A stretch of 64,000 nucleotides of DNA, taken from contig NZ_JAKSYL010000227.1 in NCBI RefSeq assembly GCF_022829515.1, forward strand, positions 62,001-126,000, in the 5' to 3' direction. Below, piece after piece: positions 11,538 through 18,900 of this stretch; the first letter of the stretch is position 1; the number at the start of each line of letters is the position of its first letter. The DNA is from Methylobacterium sp. J-048. Lineage in GTDB: Bacteria > Pseudomonadota > Alphaproteobacteria > Rhizobiales > Beijerinckiaceae. Made by a program: the position numbers and the translations under genes. The notes under the pieces are model-generated. The model searched no databases. It saw only the letters and a list, made by a program, of their open reading frames with translations, and had not been told where the DNA came from.

Positions 11538-11813
11538 GCGGTCGCCGCTATCGAGCTTCGCGATTAGTTCGGCAAAGCGATCCGGCACTGGCTGCTGAGC
11601 CACCGTGTCGTACATCGCGCGCAATTGGGCGGCGAGGCGATTCCGGGTGTGGTCGCTCAGGCCGCCGCGGGCGACCGGCGTGTCGGCTTGGGTCAAGGCA
11701 GAGCTCGAAGCTTCACCGGATGCGCCCATCGGTGCGCGGACTCGGCGATCTGAGGCTTTCCCGGCATACGGATCTCCGGCGTGGAGTTCCGCATCCTTGC
11801 CCTGATCCGCCAT
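11526..11813 (-). CDS. nepR: Anti-sigma factor NepR
   Basis: 95 residues. The C-terminal half (NRLAAQLRAMYDTVAQQPVPDRFAELIAKLD) is the NepR core: two helices around a PVPDRF turn that bind sigma-EcfG in unstressed cells and the sigma-like domain of phosphorylated PhyR under stress. The first about 55 residues are low-complexity and polar. ATG at 11813, with AAGGGG 7 bases upstream. It is divergent from phyR and has its own sigma-EcfG promoter (11889-11913), so its synthesis should rise with the response it inhibits, a negative feedback loop. No ecfG gene lies beside it in this window. Confidence 0.92.
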   Translation of the reverse strand: MADQGKDAELHAGDPYAGKASDRRVRAPMGASGEASSSALTQADTPVARGGLSDHTRNRLAAQLRAMYDTVAQQPVPDRFAELIAKLDSGDREKA

Positions 11814-11888
11814 TCACACGCCCCTTGTTGCCGAAGTCTGTCGAGCCACATTGTACTGTGGCCCGACATACGCCATGGCTGCGGCTGC

Positions 11889-11913
11889 AACGCCCGCCCG
11901 CCGGATCGGTTCC
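11889..11913 (-). promoter_or_regulatory. Sigma-EcfG promoter of nepR
   Basis: Minus strand: GGAAC at 11913-11909, 17 bases, GTT at 11891-11889. It is 76 bases upstream of the nepR ATG and only 9 bases from the divergent phyR promoter. Confidence 0.88.
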
Positions 11914-11922
11914 GCTGCGGGC

Positions 11923-11947
11923 GGAACGGAGTGCGGGCCTCCGCGTT
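11923..11947 (+). promoter_or_regulatory. Sigma-EcfG promoter of phyR
   Basis: GGAAC at 11923-11927, 17 bases, GTT at 11945-11947, about 100 bases upstream of the phyR ATG. This implies positive autoregulation of PhyR through sigma-EcfG. Confidence 0.88.
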
Positions 11948-12046
11948 GGGCGGTAGGCTGCGCGGGATACAAGCCGGCCCCGGCACGATTTCGGTCGAGG
12001 ACCGAGGTATCGCGGCTGGGCAACACGGCGAGGCACAGGGGATCGA

Positions 12047-12850
12047 ATGTCGACATCGCAACTCGTGGTACAGCACCTGCCGTACCTGCGCCGCTACGCG
12101 CGGGCGCTCACGGGGAGCCAAGTGGCGGGCGACGCCTATGTCGCCGCCACCCTGGAAACCCTCGTCAATGAGCCGGATACGCTCGGCCGCAGCACCAACA
12201 TCAAGGCCGATCTGTTCCGGGTCTTCACCCGGATCTGGAATTCCCTGTCGGTGAACGGGCGCAGCGAGCAGGTCCAGCACGACCTGCCGGCCGAAGTCCG
12301 CCTCGGCCAGATCACCCCGCTGCCGCGACAGGCGTTCCTGCTCTCCTGCCTCGAAGGCTTCTCGGAAGAGGACGCCGCCATCATCCTGGCGGTGGATGTC
12401 TCCGAGGTACGCGACTTGGTCGACGAGGCCGGCCGCGAGCTCGCCGCCGACATGGCCACTGAAATCCTCATCATCGAGGACGAGCCGCTGATCGCCATGG
12501 ATCTCGAGGCTCTGGTCGAGGGCCTCGGCCATAACGTCATCGGCGTCGCCCGCACCCGCACCGAGGCGATCAAGATCGCCAGCGAGGGCAAGCGCCCGGG
12601 CCTGATCCTGGCCGACATCCAGCTGGCCGACGGCTCCTCGGGCCTCGACGCGGTGAACGACCTGCTGAAGACCTTTGAGGTGCCGGTGATCTTCATCACC
12701 GCCTATCCTGAGCGCTTCCTCACCGGCGAGCGGCCCGAACCGGCCTTCCTCATCGCCAAGCCGTTTCAGCCGGCGAACGTCTCCGCGGTGATCAGCCAGG
12801 CGCTGTTCTTCCAGCAGACCGCGCGCCGCCGGGAAGCGAAGACGGCTTGA
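12047..12850 (+). CDS. phyR: General stress response regulator PhyR
   Basis: Two-domain anti-anti-sigma factor of 267 residues. Residues 1-130 form a sigma-like (ECF sigma2-sigma4-like) domain (LPYLRRYARALTGS at the start; PLPRQAFLLSCLEGFS in the sigma4-like part). Residues 138-255 form a receiver domain with acidic pocket E144/D145 (IIEDEPL), phospho-acceptor D190 (LILADIQLADG) and conserved Lys in AKPF. Phosphorylation frees the sigma-like domain to titrate NepR and release sigma-EcfG. Length and D190 match the PhyR first described in Methylobacterium extorquens. ATG at 12047 follows GGGGATCGA. A strong bidirectional terminator follows. Confidence 0.97.
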   Translation: MSTSQLVVQHLPYLRRYARALTGSQVAGDAYVAATLETLVNEPDTLGRSTNIKADLFRVFTRIWNSLSVNGRSEQVQHDLPAEVRLGQITPLPRQAFLLSCLEGFSEEDAAIILAVDVSEVRDLVDEAGRELAADMATEILIIEDEPLIAMDLEALVEGLGHNVIGVARTRTEAIKIASEGKRPGLILADIQLADGSSGLDAVNDLLKTFEVPVIFITAYPERFLTGERPEPAFLIAKPFQPANVSAVISQALFFQQTARRREAKTA

Positions 12851-12901
12851 TCCGTCGATCTTCGGAGCGGTTCGCAGCTCCGGACCAGCCACGACCGTCG
12901 A

Positions 12902-12931
12902 AAAAAACCCCGGCTCGAGCCGGGGTTTTTT
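12902..12931. terminator. Bidirectional terminator after phyR
   Basis: Perfect palindrome: a 7-bp CCCCGGC/GCCGGGG stem with TCGA loop, flanked by an A-run and a T-run, so it can stop transcription from either side. It lies about 50 bases after the phyR stop. Confidence 0.93.
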
Positions 12932-12958
12932 GTTGCCGTGGTCCGGTCGACCGCGCGC

Positions 12959-12990
12959 AAAAAAACGGGCTGGAGATGGCTCCAGCCCGT
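12959..12990 (-). terminator. Rho-independent terminator of the candidate small RNA
   Basis: 11-bp stem (12965-12975 with 12980-12990), 4-nt loop, and on the minus strand a run of seven T. The plus strand has no T-run, so it acts leftward only. Confidence 0.9.
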
Positions 12991-13048
12991 CGAAAAGGTT
13001 CCGGCCGATGCACAAGGGGAATGCGGGGAGGACCAGGTGGCCGGGTCT
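12959..13048 (-). ncRNA. Candidate sigma-EcfG-dependent small RNA
   Basis: Inferred transcript of about 90 nt on the minus strand. Upstream is an exact GGAAC-N17-GTT promoter (13055-13079), which would give a start near 13048. It ends at a strong terminator with a 7-T run (12959-12990). Between them there is no ATG, and the only GTG frame runs into the terminator, so it is probably non-coding. The 5' half has a C-rich single-stranded-looking stretch (TCCTCCCC) that could pair with Shine-Dalgarno sequences. Caulobacter has a sigma-T-dependent stress small RNA (GsrN), an analogy in regulation only; homology was not tested. It converges with phyR. The 5' end is approximate. Confidence 0.65.
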
Positions 13049-13054
13049 CGATGA

Positions 13055-13079
13055 AACGAGCGCCGGGCTGGGAGGTTCC
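13055..13079 (-). promoter_or_regulatory. Sigma-EcfG promoter of the candidate small RNA
   Basis: Minus strand: GGAAC at 13079-13075, 17 bases, GTT at 13057-13055. No coding gene follows it before the terminator at 12959. Confidence 0.8.
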
Positions 13080-13210
13080 GGAAAGTGCGCTTTTTAGGCG
13101 AACGTGACTTTTTCAGCACATAGGACGGTTGTGGATGACGGGGGTGCGCCGTCGCACCAACAGCCGGTTCGTCAGCGAATACTCAGGAAGCACAGAGACG
13201 GGACAGTCGT

Positions 13211-13235
13211 GGAACCTGCGATTGCAGGCAGCGTT
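13211..13235 (+). promoter_or_regulatory. Sigma-EcfG promoter of the exported stress protein gene
   Basis: GGAAC at 13211-13215, 17 bases, GTT at 13233-13235, about 41 bases before the ATG at 13277. It is divergent from the small RNA promoter. Confidence 0.85.
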
Positions 13236-13276
13236 GTGTAAACATCCTGTCAAGCTCTCATGATGAGGTTGGGGTG

Positions 13277-13651
13277 ATGCTGCGGTCTGGTTTCATTCTG
13301 GGCGTGAGTGCTCCCGCGGCTCTTCTCACCGTGCTGCTCCAGCCGGTGGTGCGTGAGACGGCCGACCATTGGACGCCTCCGGTCATCGCCGCTGCCTCGG
13401 CCGTGCAGGCGCCGCTTCCGGGCATGCGTCCAGTCTCCCTGGCTCTGAACCCGACGCGGGTCGCCGGCGTCCAGCGTGTCGAAGGCCGTTCCGTCCCGGT
13501 CGCCGAGGAGGGGCAGGAGATCGGTATTCGCCCCATCCTGAAGCAGTCGCCGCAGCCGCGACGGCTGGTCCGCGAGGGTTGCGAGACGGCTCTCAGCTCT
13601 CTGGTCGGCCCCGAGGCGCGCCGCATGACCCCGGGCCGCTGTATCTCCTGA
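13277..13651 (+). CDS. Exported hypothetical protein of the stress island
   Basis: 124 residues (ATG at 13277; GTG at 13274 is the adjacent alternative). The N-terminus is hydrophobic (MLRSGFILGVSAPAALLTVLLQPVV), consistent with a signal peptide or anchor. The C-terminus has two cysteines, REGCETALSSL and TPGRCIS, a layout I recall in short exported proteins of Rhizobiales ending in GRC-(I/L)-S; they could form a disulfide. Function unknown. An exact sigma-EcfG promoter at 13211 and a terminator at 13680 frame it as a single-gene stress unit. Confidence 0.75.
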   Translation: MLRSGFILGVSAPAALLTVLLQPVVRETADHWTPPVIAAASAVQAPLPGMRPVSLALNPTRVAGVQRVEGRSVPVAEEGQEIGIRPILKQSPQPRRLVREGCETALSSLVGPEARRMTPGRCIS

Positions 13652-13679
13652 TCGGCGCTCTCGACGAAGCATTGAAAGC

Positions 13680-13710
13680 AAAAGGCCCCGCTATCCCAGC
13701 GGGGCCTTTT
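13680..13710. terminator. Terminator after the exported stress protein gene
   Basis: GGCCCCGCT/AGCGGGGCC stem with flanking A-run and TTTT, about 30 bases after the stop at 13651. It is bidirectional in form. Confidence 0.9.
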
Positions 13711-13734
13711 GCTGTTTCGGCGCTGCCCCAAACG

Positions 13735-13769
13735 AAAAACGGCGCCGGTCCTGGGGACACGACGCCGTT
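13735..13769 (-). terminator. Terminator of the KGG-type stress gene
   Basis: Minus strand: AACGGCG/CGCCGTT stem with an inner GTCC/GGAC helix, followed by five T. It lies 25 bases after the stop of the gene at 13794-13982. Confidence 0.75.
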
Positions 13770-13793
13770 ACGCGACTCGATCGGGGCAGCGTG

Positions 13794-13982
13794 TCACTCA
13801 GTGCGGCCGGTCCCCGTGGATTGGCCGCCCTTGCGACCGGCCGACGAGGCCAGTTCGCGATCCTGCGAGAAGGAGCGCTTCTCGGCCGGCACGCTGCGTC
13901 CGCCCTTGCTGGCGATCTCGCGCTGCCGCGACAGGTCCATCGAGGCAAAGCCCCGCTTCGAGGTTGAATTTCCGGATGCCAT
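13794..13982 (-). CDS. KGG-type stress-induced protein
   Basis: 62 hydrophilic, Gly/Ser/Lys-rich residues with the repeated motif of KGG (GsiB/con-10-like) stress proteins: GFASMDLSRQREIASKGGRS and later ELASSAGRKGGQS. Such proteins accumulate in desiccation, stationary phase and other stresses; their biochemical action is unclear. ATG at 13982 is chosen because AGGAGG stands 5 bases upstream; an ATG 36 bases earlier lacks one and lies beyond the promoter's expected start. Driven by the sigma-EcfG promoter at 14017. Confidence 0.9.
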   Translation of the reverse strand: MASGNSTSKRGFASMDLSRQREIASKGGRSVPAEKRSFSQDRELASSAGRKGGQSTGTGRTE

Positions 13983-14016
13983 CAGTTCCTCCTCAGGCTT
14001 CGCTTCACCCCGCAAC

Positions 14017-14041
14017 AACCTTCAGCAATAACCAAGGTTCC
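14017..14041 (-). promoter_or_regulatory. Sigma-EcfG promoter of the KGG-type gene
   Basis: Minus strand: GGAAC at 14041-14037, 17 bases, GTT at 14019-14017, 34 bases before the ATG at 13982. Confidence 0.85.
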
Positions 14042-14234
14042 TGTGACGAGACGTGGCCAAGTTTGGCAAAGCTAAGCTTGGCAGCAACCGCCGGCTGTGT
14101 GCGGCGTTGGTCCCCGGTTGATCTGCGCGTTCCTCCACGGGTGCCCGATGCGGACCGGCATGAGGCCGGCCTACTCTCGTGCCGCACCCCTCTGGGGATC
14201 CGACGATGCGGACTTGGAATGAGAGGTTTCGGCA

Positions 14235-14441
14235 GTGACGAACCGCAATATGGTCAAGGTCGGGTCCGGAACGGGTCCGGTCGTAGGCCCGAACACGCCG
14301 CCGCTGCCGCCGATGCCGGCGCCCGAGGATTCGCCGACGCCGACCACCCGCGAGGAGCCGGTCGATTCGCCCCACCTGAATGCTAGCCTGAAGCGAGCGG
14401 CTCCCGGTCCCGGCGAGCAGGGCCTGTCGACCAAGCGTTGA
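14235..14441 (+). CDS. Small proline-rich hypothetical protein
   Basis: 68 residues, not recognised: VVGPNTPPLPPMPAPEDSPTPTTREE in the middle, polar C-terminus, no membrane segment, probably disordered. GTG at 14235 has GAGAGG about 8 bases upstream; an in-frame ATG follows at 14250. It lies divergent from the KGG gene, but no sigma-EcfG match was found on its strand. It may be a stress or surface protein; evidence is codon-level and positional only. Confidence 0.5.
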   Translation: MTNRNMVKVGSGTGPVVGPNTPPLPPMPAPEDSPTPTTREEPVDSPHLNASLKRAAPGPGEQGLSTKR

Positions 14442-14452
14442 GACGGCGCCCG

Positions 14453-15292
14453 TCAGCCGGACCGCAGGCGGGTCCGGCGGGACAGGCCGAGGAGGAGCAG
14501 GCCGATCGCGAGGATCGTCGCGAGACCAGCCACCATCAGGATCCGCTCGACGAGGGGCGTGTAGATGCCGCGTGCGGCATCGTAGCCGTAGCACAGCAGG
14601 GCCAGGCGATCCGCCAGGCCGCCGACCCGCCCCTCGCCAGCTTCCGTGAGGGCGAGGCGGAGGTCCCGGCCGGTCAGCGCGAGCGGTGACAACACCCGGG
14701 CCACCTGTCCGTCGCGGGTGAGCAGCATCGCGGCGGCGGGGTGGGCGAAACTATCCGTCCCGCGATCGTAGACCGCCGTGTAGCCCAGGGCGCCGGTCAG
14801 CCGGGCGAGGGCGGTGTCCGAAACGATCAGGGGCGTGACGCCGGCCGTGCGTGCCCCGAGCGTCTCATGGATCATGCGGCGTGCGGCCGCGGCATCGTCG
14901 CGGGGGTCGATGCCGACCAGCACCCATGCGTAGTCTTCTTGGGCGAGGCCGGTCGCCGCCAGCGCATCCGCAGCCATCGATACCATCGGGTCGCACACAT
15001 TGCCGCAGGTATAGTCCACTGGCAGCAGAAGGGCGGCCCGTCCGCCGAGCGCCTGTCCCAAGGTGGTGGCTTCTCCCGTCCGGGCATCCGTGACCGTGAC
15101 GGAGAGCGGCACTTGGGCGCCGGGCGCGGGGGCCGCCGCGACCCGGGCGAGGTCGGCCTGAACCAGCCGCGCCTCGACGGCTCCGGAGCCTGCCAGGCAA
15201 CTGCAGACAATCGTAAGTACGCTGACGATCAGGTACCGGACCGCGCGCGCCGCATCGTGCGTGGGACTGGACAAGGGCTTGATGAACCGCAT
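14453..15292 (-). CDS. SCO1/SenC-like copper protein
   Basis: 279 residues. Thioredoxin-fold domain with the Cu-binding/redox pair in DYTCGNVCDPM, preceded by VTDARTGEATTLGQALGG and followed by LVGIDPRDD, as in SCO proteins that deliver copper to cytochrome c oxidase. The later conserved His may be in DSFAHPAAAMLLT. Unusually it has a second hydrophobic segment at the C-terminus (ERILMVAGLATILAIGLLLLGL), besides the N-terminal signal/anchor (YLIVSVLTIVCSCLAG). The start is uncertain: ATG at 15292 fits the signal peptide; 15331 and 15370 are in-frame alternatives. Divergent from the cNMP-binding gene. Confidence 0.8.
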   Translation of the reverse strand: MRFIKPLSSPTHDAARAVRYLIVSVLTIVCSCLAGSGAVEARLVQADLARVAAAPAPGAQVPLSVTVTDARTGEATTLGQALGGRAALLLPVDYTCGNVCDPMVSMAADALAATGLAQEDYAWVLVGIDPRDDAAAARRMIHETLGARTAGVTPLIVSDTALARLTGALGYTAVYDRGTDSFAHPAAAMLLTRDGQVARVLSPLALTGRDLRLALTEAGEGRVGGLADRLALLCYGYDAARGIYTPLVERILMVAGLATILAIGLLLLGLSRRTRLRSG

Positions 15293-15368
15293 GGATGTGT
15301 CGGCCTGTCCGGCCCTCTCAAGTCCACCCATGCCCGCGAGGGCGTGAAGCCCGTCGCGGAGCCAGCGC

Positions 15369-15812
15369 ATGACCCTCGACACCGAGGTTTCCTCTCTACG
15401 GCAAGTCCCGCTGTTCCGCGAAGTGGAGCCGGCGCGCCTGAAGCTTCTGGCGTTCACGAGTGAGCGCGTGCATTTCGAGCCGGGACAGCGCTTCTTCGCC
15501 CGGGGCGACGTGGCGGATGCCGCCTACGTGATCCTCAAGGGCAGTGCCGAGGTCAGCATCGACGGGCCGGCGGGCCCGATCCGGCTCGCTTTGCTCGGGC
15601 AGGATGCCCTGGTCGGCGAGATGGGCATCCTGGCCGACCAGCCCCGCTCGGCCACCGTGATGGCGGAATCGGCCGTGACGGCGCTCCGCATCGATCGCGG
15701 CGTGTTCCTGGAGCTGCTGGCGCAGTTTCCCCAAATCAGCATCGCGCTGATGCGGGTCCTGGCGCTGCGGCTGGAGCAAACCAACCAGGCGCTCGCCGAG
15801 AGCCGGGGCTGA
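15369..15812 (+). CDS. Cyclic nucleotide-binding domain protein without DNA-binding domain
   Basis: 147 residues containing one CAP_ED/cNMP-binding domain: FEPGQRFFARGDVADAAYVILKGSAEV, LALLGQDALVGEMGILADQPRSATVMAES (phosphate-binding cassette with GE-x-RSAT pattern), then a C-helix. There is no helix-turn-helix as in Crp/Fnr, so it is not itself a transcription factor. Such stand-alone domains act through partner proteins. ATG at 15369 overlaps the upstream region of the divergent SCO-like gene. Convergent with the VOC gene, 2 bases apart. Confidence 0.85.
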   Translation: MTLDTEVSSLRQVPLFREVEPARLKLLAFTSERVHFEPGQRFFARGDVADAAYVILKGSAEVSIDGPAGPIRLALLGQDALVGEMGILADQPRSATVMAESAVTALRIDRGVFLELLAQFPQISIALMRVLALRLEQTNQALAESRG

Positions 15813-15814
15813 CC

Positions 15815-16258
15815 TCATTCGGTTGGGTAGGTGATGAATTCCAGGAGCGAGCCGTCCGGGTCGCGGAAATAGATGCTGAGGCCGGCCCCGGCCGCACCGT
15901 GCCGTTCGACCGGGCCGAGTTCCACCGGAACGCCGACGGCTTCCAGATGCGCCATCGCGCCCTCGATCGGCCCCGACCAGCGGAAACACAGGTCGCTGTT
16001 GCCTGGCAGCACGGGTTTCGCCGCGACCGGTTCGGCCTTCACGCCCGGCCCGTGGCAGTTGAGCTGCACGCCGCCGAACCGGTAGGCGAAGCCGCTCCCC
16101 CGCTCGATCAATTCTGCGCCGACCACGTCCCGGTAGAAGGCGTTGGACTTGGCCCAGTCGGTGACGTGGATCACGCAATGGTCGAGGTGGATCGCCGGAC
16201 GTAGCGGCACCTCGGGCGCAGCCATGGCCTCGATCGGAAGCGTCTCGGTCTCGGCCAT
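15815..16258 (-). CDS. VOC (glyoxalase/dioxygenase-fold) family protein
   Basis: 147 residues. Two beta-alpha-beta modules of the vicinal oxygen chelate fold: LDHCVIHVTDWAKSNAFYRDVVGAELIERG and, in the second half, GLSIYFRDPDGSLLEFITYP with metal-ligand positions His (LDHCVIHV) and Glu (LLEF). The substrate cannot be deduced; members include glyoxalases, dioxygenases and resistance proteins. ATG at 16258 with AGGTG upstream. Confidence 0.85.
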   Translation of the reverse strand: MAETETLPIEAMAAPEVPLRPAIHLDHCVIHVTDWAKSNAFYRDVVGAELIERGSGFAYRFGGVQLNCHGPGVKAEPVAAKPVLPGNSDLCFRWSGPIEGAMAHLEAVGVPVELGPVERHGAAGAGLSIYFRDPDGSLLEFITYPTE

Positions 16259-16319
16259 GATTCACCTCCGGGGATGCCGCATTCAGCTTGGGTCTGCCAT
16301 TCTGAATTAGGGCGCAATT

Positions 16320-17111
16320 ATGGCCGCGGCAGCAGCCGCCCGCGCGTCCGTGCGGCGCAAAAGCTACATCGTCGCAGACTGCGAGACGGTAGGCATAGCA
16401 CCCAGGACCGTATCCCGTATGTCAGGACCCATGATCGCACCAGACCGATCGGCCTGGAGCCGAATTCGCCAGCTCCTGCTCTCGCGAATTCTGCTCGCCG
16501 TCGTGGCGATCGCGCCGCTGGCCGCCTGCCAGACGCGCCCGTCCCAGCTCGCGCAGGACGATGAATCGGCCTGGTACATCGGCACGAAGGCCGACAAACC
16601 CTACGACATCCCGCTGGTCGACACCGCCCGGCTCGATCCGAAGTACCGCCGCCAGCAGGTCAGTTACAACGGTCCGGAGAAGCCCGGGACGATCCTGGTC
16701 GATATCGACCAGCGCCAGCTCCTGCTGGTCCAGGCGGACGGCACCGCGATGCAGTACGGCGTCGGTGTCGGCAAAGCCGGCTTCTCCTGGAAGGGCGAGG
16801 CGCGGGTCGGCCGCAAGGGCGTCTGGCCGGATTGGAGCCCGACCGTCACGATGGTCTCGCTCAACCCGGACCTGCCGCGCACCCGCAAGGGTGGCGTCGA
16901 CAACCCGCTGGGTGCCCGCGCCCTCTACCTGTACCAGGGCAACCGCGACATCCTGTTCCGCATCCACGGCACCAACGAGCCCTGGAGCATCGGCGAGCAG
17001 ATGTCGTCGGGCTGCGTCCGGATGCTCAACGAGGACATCGCCGACCTGTACGAGCGCGTGCCCGTGGGCACACGCGTGCTGGTGAAGCGCAACGGCAAGT
17101 ACCGGGCCTGA
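16320..17111 (+). CDS. L,D-transpeptidase (YkuD/ErfK type), lipoprotein-like
   Basis: 263 residues. Catalytic motif HGTNEPWSIGEQMSSGCVRM near residues 215-235 (His and Cys of the YkuD domain) forms 3-3 peptidoglycan crosslinks or attaches outer-membrane proteins. Hydrophobic segment LLLSRILLAVVAIAPLAAC ends with a lipobox-like LAAC near residue 70, suggesting export as a lipoprotein. The long N-terminus before it is odd: starts at 16419 and 16431 would give a normal signal peptide and are likely alternatives, although ATG at 16320 has AGGG 7 bases upstream. Confidence 0.88.
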   Translation: MAAAAAARASVRRKSYIVADCETVGIAPRTVSRMSGPMIAPDRSAWSRIRQLLLSRILLAVVAIAPLAACQTRPSQLAQDDESAWYIGTKADKPYDIPLVDTARLDPKYRRQQVSYNGPEKPGTILVDIDQRQLLLVQADGTAMQYGVGVGKAGFSWKGEARVGRKGVWPDWSPTVTMVSLNPDLPRTRKGGVDNPLGARALYLYQGNRDILFRIHGTNEPWSIGEQMSSGCVRMLNEDIADLYERVPVGTRVLVKRNGKYRA

Positions 17112-17147
17112 CGCCCGGTCGCCGTGGGAGCGGCCGAGCCGGCGCGC

Positions 17148-18260
17148 TCACGCCGCCCTGTCGTGGCCCTCGGTGAATTCCCGCCAGAGCAGGACCAGGG
17201 CCGCCATGACGGCCGGGCCGACGAACAGGCCCAGCAGGCCGAAGGTCTCGACGCCTCCGAGAATACCGAGCAGCACCCACAGGAACGGCAGTTTCGTGGT
17301 GCCGCCGATCAAAGCCGGCCGGACGAAATGGTCGGCCGCGAAGGTGACCACCAAGCCCGCCACCGCCACGACGATCGCCGCCTGCACCGAACCGGCCGCG
17401 ACAAGCAGCAGCGCCGCGACCGCGATGGCGATCGCCGCGCCGAACGGAATCATCGCGGCCACGGCCGTGAAGGCGCCGAGCAGCACCGGGTGCGGCACGC
17501 CGGCGAAGTAGTAGACGACGCCGAGGATGAACCCCTCGCCGAGGCCGACCAGCACGAGGCCGTCGACGGTGCCGTGCACCGAGGCCACCATCTGGCGCGC
17601 GACGCGCTCGCCCCTCGGGCCGAACAGGCGATCGCAGGCGACCCGGACCTGCTCGGTCACCGTGCGCCAGTCGCGGAACAGGAAGAACAGGGCCACGAGG
17701 CTGAAGCCGAACAGCACGATCCGGTGCACCACCTCGCGTCCGAAATTCCGCGACGCGCCGACCACAGAGTGGTTCTCGAACCGGTGCAGCAGGTCGGAGC
17801 CGGCCTGGGCATGGCCGAGATTATCGTTCCACCAGGCGGTGGCCTGGGCCGCGCCGTAGGGCAGGTGCTGGACGAATTCGGGAGCCGGGATGCCGTTCGC
17901 TTCGGCGCTGCGCACGAACTCGGCGACGTCGTGGGCCTCGCGCGCCGCCTGCACGCCCAGGATCGCCAGGGGGGCGAGGAACACCAGAGCCACCGCGGCG
18001 GTCATCAGCGTCGGCAGCAGCAGGTTGTGCCGGCCCGGGGGGAAGCGGTGTTCCAGGCGGGCGTAGAGCGGCCACAGCGCGATCGCCAGCACCACCGCCC
18101 AGGCCAGGGCCGGCAGAAATCCGTGCAGGATCCAGAGGCCGAGCGCGGACAGCGCGAGAACCAGCATGACCCGCGCCGCCCCTTGCGAGCGCGCCCGCTC
18201 CGGCGGGGGCGGGGGGGCGGCATGCGCCGGAACCGCGACGGGTTGGGCCGTGGGTAACAT
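17148..18260 (-). CDS. AI-2E family transporter (PerM/YdiK type)
   Basis: 370 residues with about eight membrane helices arranged as in the AI-2E/UPF0118 family: an N-terminal pair (VMLVLALSALGLWILHGF; ALAWAVVLAIALWPLY), a central soluble stretch (about 110-210), then helices with GLGEGFILGVVYYFAGVPHPVLLG and FVRPALIGGTTKLPFLWVLLGILGGVETFGLLGLFVGPA. Members export small molecules or ions (including Na+/H+ types); substrate unknown. ATG at 18260 has AGGAG 9 bases upstream; the frame extends further but without better support. Confidence 0.88.
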   Translation of the reverse strand: MLPTAQPVAVPAHAAPPPPPERARSQGAARVMLVLALSALGLWILHGFLPALAWAVVLAIALWPLYARLEHRFPPGRHNLLLPTLMTAAVALVFLAPLAILGVQAAREAHDVAEFVRSAEANGIPAPEFVQHLPYGAAQATAWWNDNLGHAQAGSDLLHRFENHSVVGASRNFGREVVHRIVLFGFSLVALFFLFRDWRTVTEQVRVACDRLFGPRGERVARQMVASVHGTVDGLVLVGLGEGFILGVVYYFAGVPHPVLLGAFTAVAAMIPFGAAIAIAVAALLLVAAGSVQAAIVVAVAGLVVTFAADHFVRPALIGGTTKLPFLWVLLGILGGVETFGLLGLFVGPAVMAALVLLWREFTEGHDRAA

Positions 18261-18565
18261 CGGTTTCGTCTCCTGAGCGCCGCGCGAAGGATCCCGCGCA
18301 GAGTAGCCGAACACTTCGCGGGGCGGCGCGTGGTCCCTGCGCACGTCTCGATGGACGATCCGGGACCAGCGCTGCAACGCACCGGGAACCGTTACGGTTG
18401 CCGCCTCCGACCCCCTCGTGTAGAGGTCGCGGCCGTCCGACCGGCCCGCGTCACAGGAGCCGGGATGCGTATTGGTGGCCGCGCGGGGCGTGAGCGCCGG
18501 GTCGCCCGGCGTCGAGGGGGCTCCCCGCCCGACCGATCCGGAAACCGAACAGCCCGCGAGAAGAC
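18261..18565. other. Intergenic region upstream of acpXL
   Basis: 305 bases between divergent genes. No promoter, repeat or RNA gene was recognised with confidence; the region is very GC-rich. Confidence 0.4.
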
Positions 18566-18874
18566 ATGTCCGACGAGCCAGCCCACGGCAGCGCCACCTT
18601 CGAGCGCGTGGCCGACATTATAGCCGAGACCGCCGACATCCCCCGGGACAAGATCACCCCGGAGAGTCACGCCATCGACGATCTCGGCATCGACAGCCTG
18701 GCCTTCCTCGACATCGCCTTCGCGGTCGACAAGGCCTTCGGGATCAAGCTGCCGCTCGAGCGCTGGACCCAGGAGGTCAACGAGGGCAAGGTTCCGGCCG
18801 AGCAGTATTTCGTCCTCAAGAACCTGTGCGCGCGCATCGACGCCCTGGTGGCCGAGAAGGCCGCCAAGGTCTGA
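18566..18874 (+). CDS. acpXL: Acyl carrier protein AcpXL
   Basis: 102 residues. Ser44 in [15 protein letters not shown] is the phosphopantetheine site. The sequence after it ([33 protein letters not shown]) is the diagnostic long form of AcpXL, which carries the very long-chain hydroxy fatty acid (27-hydroxyoctacosanoate type) later put on lipid A in Rhizobiales. It is longer than housekeeping AcpP. ATG at 18566. First gene of acpXL-fabZXL-fabF2XL, with fabZXL 26 bases downstream. Confidence 0.94.
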   Translation: MSDEPAHGSATFERVADIIAETADIPRDKITPESHAIDDLGIDSLAFLDIAFAVDKAFGIKLPLERWTQEVNEGKVPAEQYFVLKNLCARIDALVAEKAAKV

Positions 18875-18900
18875 CGCGCCAGAGCCCGACGTAACCCCCC

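Noticed and set aside
13250-13681. Minus-strand open frames opposite the exported stress protein gene
   Set aside because: No conserved features, and the stress promoter and terminator fit the plus strand.
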